Below, in pieces: positions 60,128 to 64,000 of a stretch of DNA of 64,000 nt. The number at the start of each line of letters is the position of its first letter. Positions within the stretch are counted from its first letter, which is position 1. The position numbers and the translations under genes are program-made. The DNA comes from Vanessa cardui (Eukaryota > Arthropoda > Insecta > Lepidoptera > Nymphalidae), in NCBI RefSeq assembly GCF_905220365.1, contig NC_061143.1, positions 7,874,001 to 7,938,000 on the forward strand. Reading direction: 5' to 3'. The notes beneath the pieces were generated by a model, which did not search any database, was not told the origin of the DNA, and saw only the letters and a program-made list of their open reading frames with translations.

Positions 60128-60271
60128 GCCACACAGGCTAGTCGTTGCCACACAGGCTAGTCGTTGCCACACAGGCTAGTCGTTGCCACACAGGCTAGTC
60201 GTTGCCACACAGGCCATTTGATGCCACACAGGCTAGTTGTTGCCACACAGGCCATTTGATGCCACACAGGC
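60128..60271 (-). repeat. 19-bp tandem repeat in 3' untranslated part of the LTR element
   Basis: Eight units start at 60128, 60147, 60166, 60185, 60204, 60223, 60242 and 60261. The unit is GCCACACAGGCTAGTCGTT in plus-strand reading. A second version, GCCACACAGGCCATTTGAT, occupies units 5 and 7 and alternates with the first type near the pol end. The array lies between the gag-pol stop and the probable 3' LTR, so it belongs to the element. Perfect 19-bp spacing shows expansion by slippage or unequal exchange. Confidence 0.93.
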
Positions 60272-60318
60272 TAAACAGTAGATTAAAAATACAATTGAAA
60301 AAAAAAAAACTAATGTAA

Positions 60319-63300
60319 TTACTTACTATGGCCGTCACCGGCACATTCTGTCTCAGTTTGGTTGGTTGGGATTTCTAGTCCGCCACTCAATTCTAATGGA
60401 ACATAACATTCAGGCATTGCACGCACACGATCGTGCGCATACTTATAGGTCCTATTTGAGTTAAGGGCCCGCAGTAAATACCGGTCACCATCCAACAGCT
60501 CAACAACCTTATAGGGGCCTTTAAATTTTGGGTCAAGCTTGGTTTGGTTACGCTCGTGATTTTCAAGAAGAACATAATCACCTACTTGAAATTTTTTTAA
60601 CATAGCTTTACTTTTATCAAACCTTACTTTCTCCGAGGAAGCGTTAATTTCTATTGCGTGTGTCGATTGCTCTCTAATATGATTTAAATCTATTTCTATG
60701 TCATCGGTTTCTAATGACATTAAGTTTAAGGGCCTAGCAACCTTTCCTATTAACAATTCCAAAGGACTTGCCTTTGTAACCCTACTCATAGTACAGTTAA
60801 TGGCAAGCTGAATATCAGGCAGTGCATCTTGCCATGACTTATTATTGTCTACCTCAACAGCGGTTAACATATTCTTTAATGTGGACATGACTCGCTCTAC
60901 CTGCCCGTTCGCGCGGCTTGTGCCGGTGGCTATAAGGTGTAGATTAATGTTGTGTGTATTGCAAAAGTCCCTAAATTCTTTTCCAGCAAAGCATCTACCC
61001 TGATCAGCTATGACGCGTGAAGGAGCACCAAACAAGGAGACATTGTATTTTAATGCCGAAATGGCACTATTTGCATCTATGTTGCGTGTATGATGTAATA
61101 TCACGTACTTGGTAAAAGCGTCTACTGATACAAAAACATACTCTTTTGCGTCTTTCTTACCGCTTAATTTACCTGTTGCATCCATGTGAATGGTATGCCA
61201 TGGGATTGGAGTTTTAGGAATTGGATGTAGTTCAGCTTGAATTTTTCCCGAGTTAGACTTTGCAATTCTACAAGTTATACAGTTTTCTACAAATTTTCGT
61301 ACATACTTATTCATGTTTGGGAACCAATAGTGGCAATAGGCTTTTTCCAATGTTTTCTCCCACCCTAGGTGCATGATATTTTCGTGTACATGATTAATTA
61401 TAGCCCACTGAAATTCCCTAGGCACTATTGGCAACCAATAGCTCTTGTTATTTCTGTCAATTTTACGATAAAGAAGACCGCGCCTAATTTCGTACGTTTT
61501 TGCGATATCACTACTAAGCTCATTTGCCTGAAGTTTTGTCATTATAGAATTAATTTCGTTATCTTTTTGTTGTTCAGCCTGTAACCAATGGTCAGAAATC
61601 GCAGTCAAATGGATACGTTTTTGTTCGGCTTTGATGGCAGAACGTACTGTATTTGGCAACGGGTTACGGGAAAAGAAATCTACGTGACTCATTTGTTTCC
61701 CTAGTCTATATTCGACATCAAAGTCAAACGCTTGCAGGAAACACCACCACCTATGAACACGAGGCGTAAGGTCAACCTTCGACTTAGAAGCCTTGACAGC
61801 ATTGCAATCAGTAACGACTTTAAACTTTCTACCCTGCAAATAGTGACGGAAATGCTTGACAGCGTTCACCACTGCAAGCGTTTCCAGCTCGTATGAGTGG
61901 TATTTTGATTCAGCGCTGGAGGTTCGGCGACTGAAGTATTCGACTACATGCAACTTGCCATCAACTCGCTGCATGAGTATTGCGCCATAGCCTTCAGCGC
62001 TGGCATCTGTATGTAGCTCCGTTGGGAGATTAGGATCAAAGATCATCAACACGGGTTTATCAGTCAAAATGTCTATTATACCCTGACGAACCTTCTCTAG
62101 TTGGGGATTCCAATTGATTTTACCTTTTCCCGACGTAAGCCCATAAAGAGGAGCTGCTTTTTGAGAAAACCCAGGTACAAATTGCCTAAAGTAGGAAGCT
62201 AAACCAATGAATTGTCGAAGTTGAGAGACATTTTGAGGTGGTGGAAGCTCAGTAAGAGCTCGAATTTTGCGAGGATTTGGTCTTATTTCACCGGCCGACA
62301 CTTCATAACCCAAAAATTCAACCCTGGTTTTGAGGAAACTACATTTTTTTATATTTAGCGAAAATCCTGAATCAGTTAACGCTTTAAGAACTAGCTGTAA
62401 TCGCTCGATGCCCTCGCCTACTGTTCGTGATGGAATGATGACGTCATCAATGTATACTACTGCGAATGACTCGGTTAATGCCCCAAGGGCTTTATTAATG
62501 GCACGTTGATACACTGAAGGTGCATTGCGAAGCCCAAAAGGCATTGACAAATACTCATACTGGCCATCCGGAGTTACAAACGCGGTACATTCTATGGAAT
62601 TTTCTTGGATAGGAATTTGATGGTAGCCGCTAGCCATATCTAAAGAAGTAAAATAGTTTGCACCCACTAAACGCTGTATTTGATCCAAAATAAGTGGTAG
62701 AGGATATCTATCGGGCACCGTATTACTGTTCAGTTCCCTATAATCTACGCAGAGCCTATCGCTTCCGTCCTTCTTCTTAACTAGAATAATTGGACTTGCA
62801 AAGGGGGAAGAACTCTCGCGTATGATGCCAGCTGATAAAAGTTCTTTAATTTGACGGCGTACTTCCTGTCTTTCGTCTGGACTCAACCTATAGGGTCTTC
62901 GTTGAACCGTGAGATTAGGGTCAATTAACTTAATGACCAGCTGACCCGTACTAACCCTACCAGTGGGGGTACCCTCAACGAAATAACTAGAATGATTTTT
63001 CAGTAAGGCTATTAATTGCTCTTTCTCGCGATCAGATACGTCGCACTCTATACTCTCGAATTTGTCTACCTTTTTACCTATGTCACAAATAGAAACTACC
63101 CTGTTCTTTTTAAGAATGAGATTGTTTTCAGAAATCTCTATTGAGAACCCTAATGTAAGCAGATCCCTTCCAATCATTATATCGTTGGAAATACACGAAT
63201 CGGGCACCACATGAAACAGTATCTGCACTGAATAACCCTGAATTGAAACTGTAGCTAGAATTTGGATATTGCATTTGAGGCAAGCGTTACCTATACCTAA

Positions 63301-64000
63301 TAATGTTACTGCATTATATTGTCGTTTACCCGGAAACTTATTTGACAGAACTTGTTTTATTAAAGAGCATTCGGCACCCGAGTCAAAATAAAATGAAAAC
63401 ATCTCACCGGTCTCGTCTATGAGCTTATCCATAGCTGGTTGGATGGAACAGATATTCACTCGCCGTTCAGTCTGCGCATCGCTGCCCTTGACATCCGCAC
63501 TGGGACAGCGCGGCGCGATGTGGCCTCGTTCGCCACATTTGAAGCAGGTCGGAGTGATGGTCTTCTTCTGCACGCCAGCTTCCTTCCTTCCTTCCTTCGA
63601 CTGTTGAGAGGACGTTGTATCTGATATCTCAAATCGCGTATTAGTATTGCTGTCACGACTACGGTTGCCTCTACAATCACTGGATACATGACCCATCTTG
63701 CCACAGTTGTAGCATCGCCGCGTATTCTCCATACGTGGCTTCTTCGCTTCTACAGGCGTAGTAGTCTTCTCACTAGGCGGTGGCCCTCTTTTTCTAAAGC
63801 CAAAAGCCATGAGCTCTTGTTGTAGTTTATTACGAGTATCAATCTCAGTAGTAAATGTTATTCTTTGCAATCGCGGCTCAATTTTTGAAGCATGTGCTAG
63901 AGTAAGCGCGATCGCAATCTGTTCTTTCGACAAAGACTTCCACTGCGCTAATAAAGTGCTCATAAATCGTCCAGCATATGCAGACAAACACTCGTCTTCC
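60319..64000 (-). CDS. Ty3/gypsy LTR retrotransposon gag-pol, 5' end beyond window
   Basis: A single uninterrupted frame runs in from the window edge and stops at 60319. It has no ATG near the edge (the leucine codon at 63987 is not a convincing start), so the gag N-terminus is missing. Counting residues from 63987, two CCHC zinc knuckles lie at about 92-105 (CYNCGKMGHVSSDC) and 148-161 (CFKCGERGHIAPRC). An aspartic protease follows with FDSGA at about 201-205. Reverse transcriptase has LCVDYREL at 412-419 and the active site YIDDV at 512-516. RNase H shows HTDAS at 659-663, an ELETLA glutamate near 700 and TDCNA near 726. Integrase has an HHCC finger (866-906) and D936, D995, E1031 with the usual D35E spacing, then a GPY/F-like module (about 1154-1175). 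The order PR-RT-RH-IN defines Ty3/gypsy. Gag and pol are in one frame and no envelope gene follows. With no stop or frameshift in 1,222 codons it looks recently active. Confidence 0.95.
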   Translation of the reverse strand, partial: EDECLSAYAGRFMSTLLAQWKSLSKEQIAIALTLAHASKIEPRLQRITFTTEIDTRNKLQQELMAFGFRKRGPPPSEKTTTPVEAKKPRMENTRRCYNCGKMGHVSSDCRGNRSRDSNTNTRFEISDTTSSQQSKEGRKEAGVQKKTITPTCFKCGERGHIAPRCPSADVKGSDAQTERRVNICSIQPAMDKLIDETGEMFSFYFDSGAECSLIKQVLSNKFPGKRQYNAVTLLGIGNACLKCNIQILATVSIQGYSVQILFHVVPDSCISNDIMIGRDLLTLGFSIEISENNLILKKNRVVSICDIGKKVDKFESIECDVSDREKEQLIALLKNHSSYFVEGTPTGRVSTGQLVIKLIDPNLTVQRRPYRLSPDERQEVRRQIKELLSAGIIRESSSPFASPIILVKKKDGSDRLCVDYRELNSNTVPDRYPLPLILDQIQRLVGANYFTSLDMASGYHQIPIQENSIECTAFVTPDGQYEYLSMPFGLRNAPSVYQRAINKALGALTESFAVVYIDDVIIPSRTVGEGIERLQLVLKALTDSGFSLNIKKCSFLKTRVEFLGYEVSAGEIRPNPRKIRALTELPPPQNVSQLRQFIGLASYFRQFVPGFSQKAAPLYGLTSGKGKINWNPQLEKVRQGIIDILTDKPVLMIFDPNLPTELHTDASAEGYGAILMQRVDGKLHVVEYFSRRTSSAESKYHSYELETLAVVNAVKHFRHYLQGRKFKVVTDCNAVKASKSKVDLTPRVHRWWCFLQAFDFDVEYRLGKQMSHVDFFSRNPLPNTVRSAIKAEQKRIHLTAISDHWLQAEQQKDNEINSIMTKLQANELSSDIAKTYEIRRGLLYRKIDRNNKSYWLPIVPREFQWAIINHVHENIMHLGWEKTLEKAYCHYWFPNMNKYVRKFVENCITCRIAKSNSGKIQAELHPIPKTPIPWHTIHMDATGKLSGKKDAKEYVFVSVDAFTKYVILHHTRNIDANSAISALKYNVSLFGAPSRVIADQGRCFAGKEFRDFCNTHNINLHLIATGTSRANGQVERVMSTLKNMLTAVEVDNNKSWQDALPDIQLAINCTMSRVTKASPLELLIGKVARPLNLMSLETDDIEIDLNHIREQSTHAIEINASSEKVRFDKSKAMLKKFQVGDYVLLENHERNQTKLDPKFKGPYKVVELLDGDRYLLRALNSNRTYKYAHDRVRAMPECYVPLELSGGLEIPTNQTETECAGDGHSK

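Noticed and set aside
60128..60271. CRISPR array
   Set aside because: A 19-bp unit repeated with no spacers, inside a eukaryotic retrotransposon.

Overview
This window is AT-rich, intron-like animal DNA, almost certainly from a lepidopteran and probably a butterfly. Two things support that. It carries many copies of tRNA-derived SINEs and short interspersed repeats of kinds I recognise from Lepidoptera. It also holds three short, well-spliced coding exons of one insect gene, spread over 32 kb on the minus strand. No bacterial-type genes, CRISPR arrays, rRNA genes or functional tRNA genes are visible.

The host gene is dysfusion (dys), the arthropod counterpart of vertebrate NPAS4, a bHLH-PAS transcription factor. 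On the minus strand I read the bHLH exon (33195 to 33014), a 62-bp linker exon (5113 to 5052) and the first PAS-domain exon (1423 to 1334). All three have AG/GT splice borders and their codon phases join exactly (1, 0, 0). The next exons lie beyond position 1. A possible first coding exon (38524 to 38511) supplies an ATG in the right phase, but it is only 14 coding bases and stays a candidate. If it is right, the gene start and promoter lie near 38.5 kb and everything to the right is upstream DNA.

The introns and upstream DNA are filled with mobile-element remains. (1) A tRNA-derived SINE family is present in about a dozen copies; several have perfect 9 to 15 bp target-site duplications. (2) A short interspersed repeat of about 285 bp, of uncertain class, is present in about a dozen copies, including one copy inside another. 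(3) There are LINE 3' ends, including an RTE-type C-terminal coding remnant at 46.5 kb. (4) Several DNA elements have inverted ends: a Tc1/mariner-like MITE (41858-42198), a MITE at 22430-22756, a 1-kb element with repeated ATTGGACC-type motifs (51838-52884), and a near-perfect foldback element with 224-bp arms (56275-56872).

The right end (59557-64000) is a Ty3/gypsy LTR retrotransposon on the minus strand. Its gag-pol frame is intact and runs off the window edge. It is followed by a 19-bp tandem repeat of eight copies and then a probable 3' LTR with a TATA box and a polyadenylation signal. The intact frame suggests a recent insertion.

No wholly new biological system is evident. The best leads are the possible first dys exon, the ATTGGACC-repeat transposon, the young foldback element, the paired palindromes at 14948-15055, the nested repeat at 44.7-45.2 kb, and several less AT-rich islands that could be dys enhancers.
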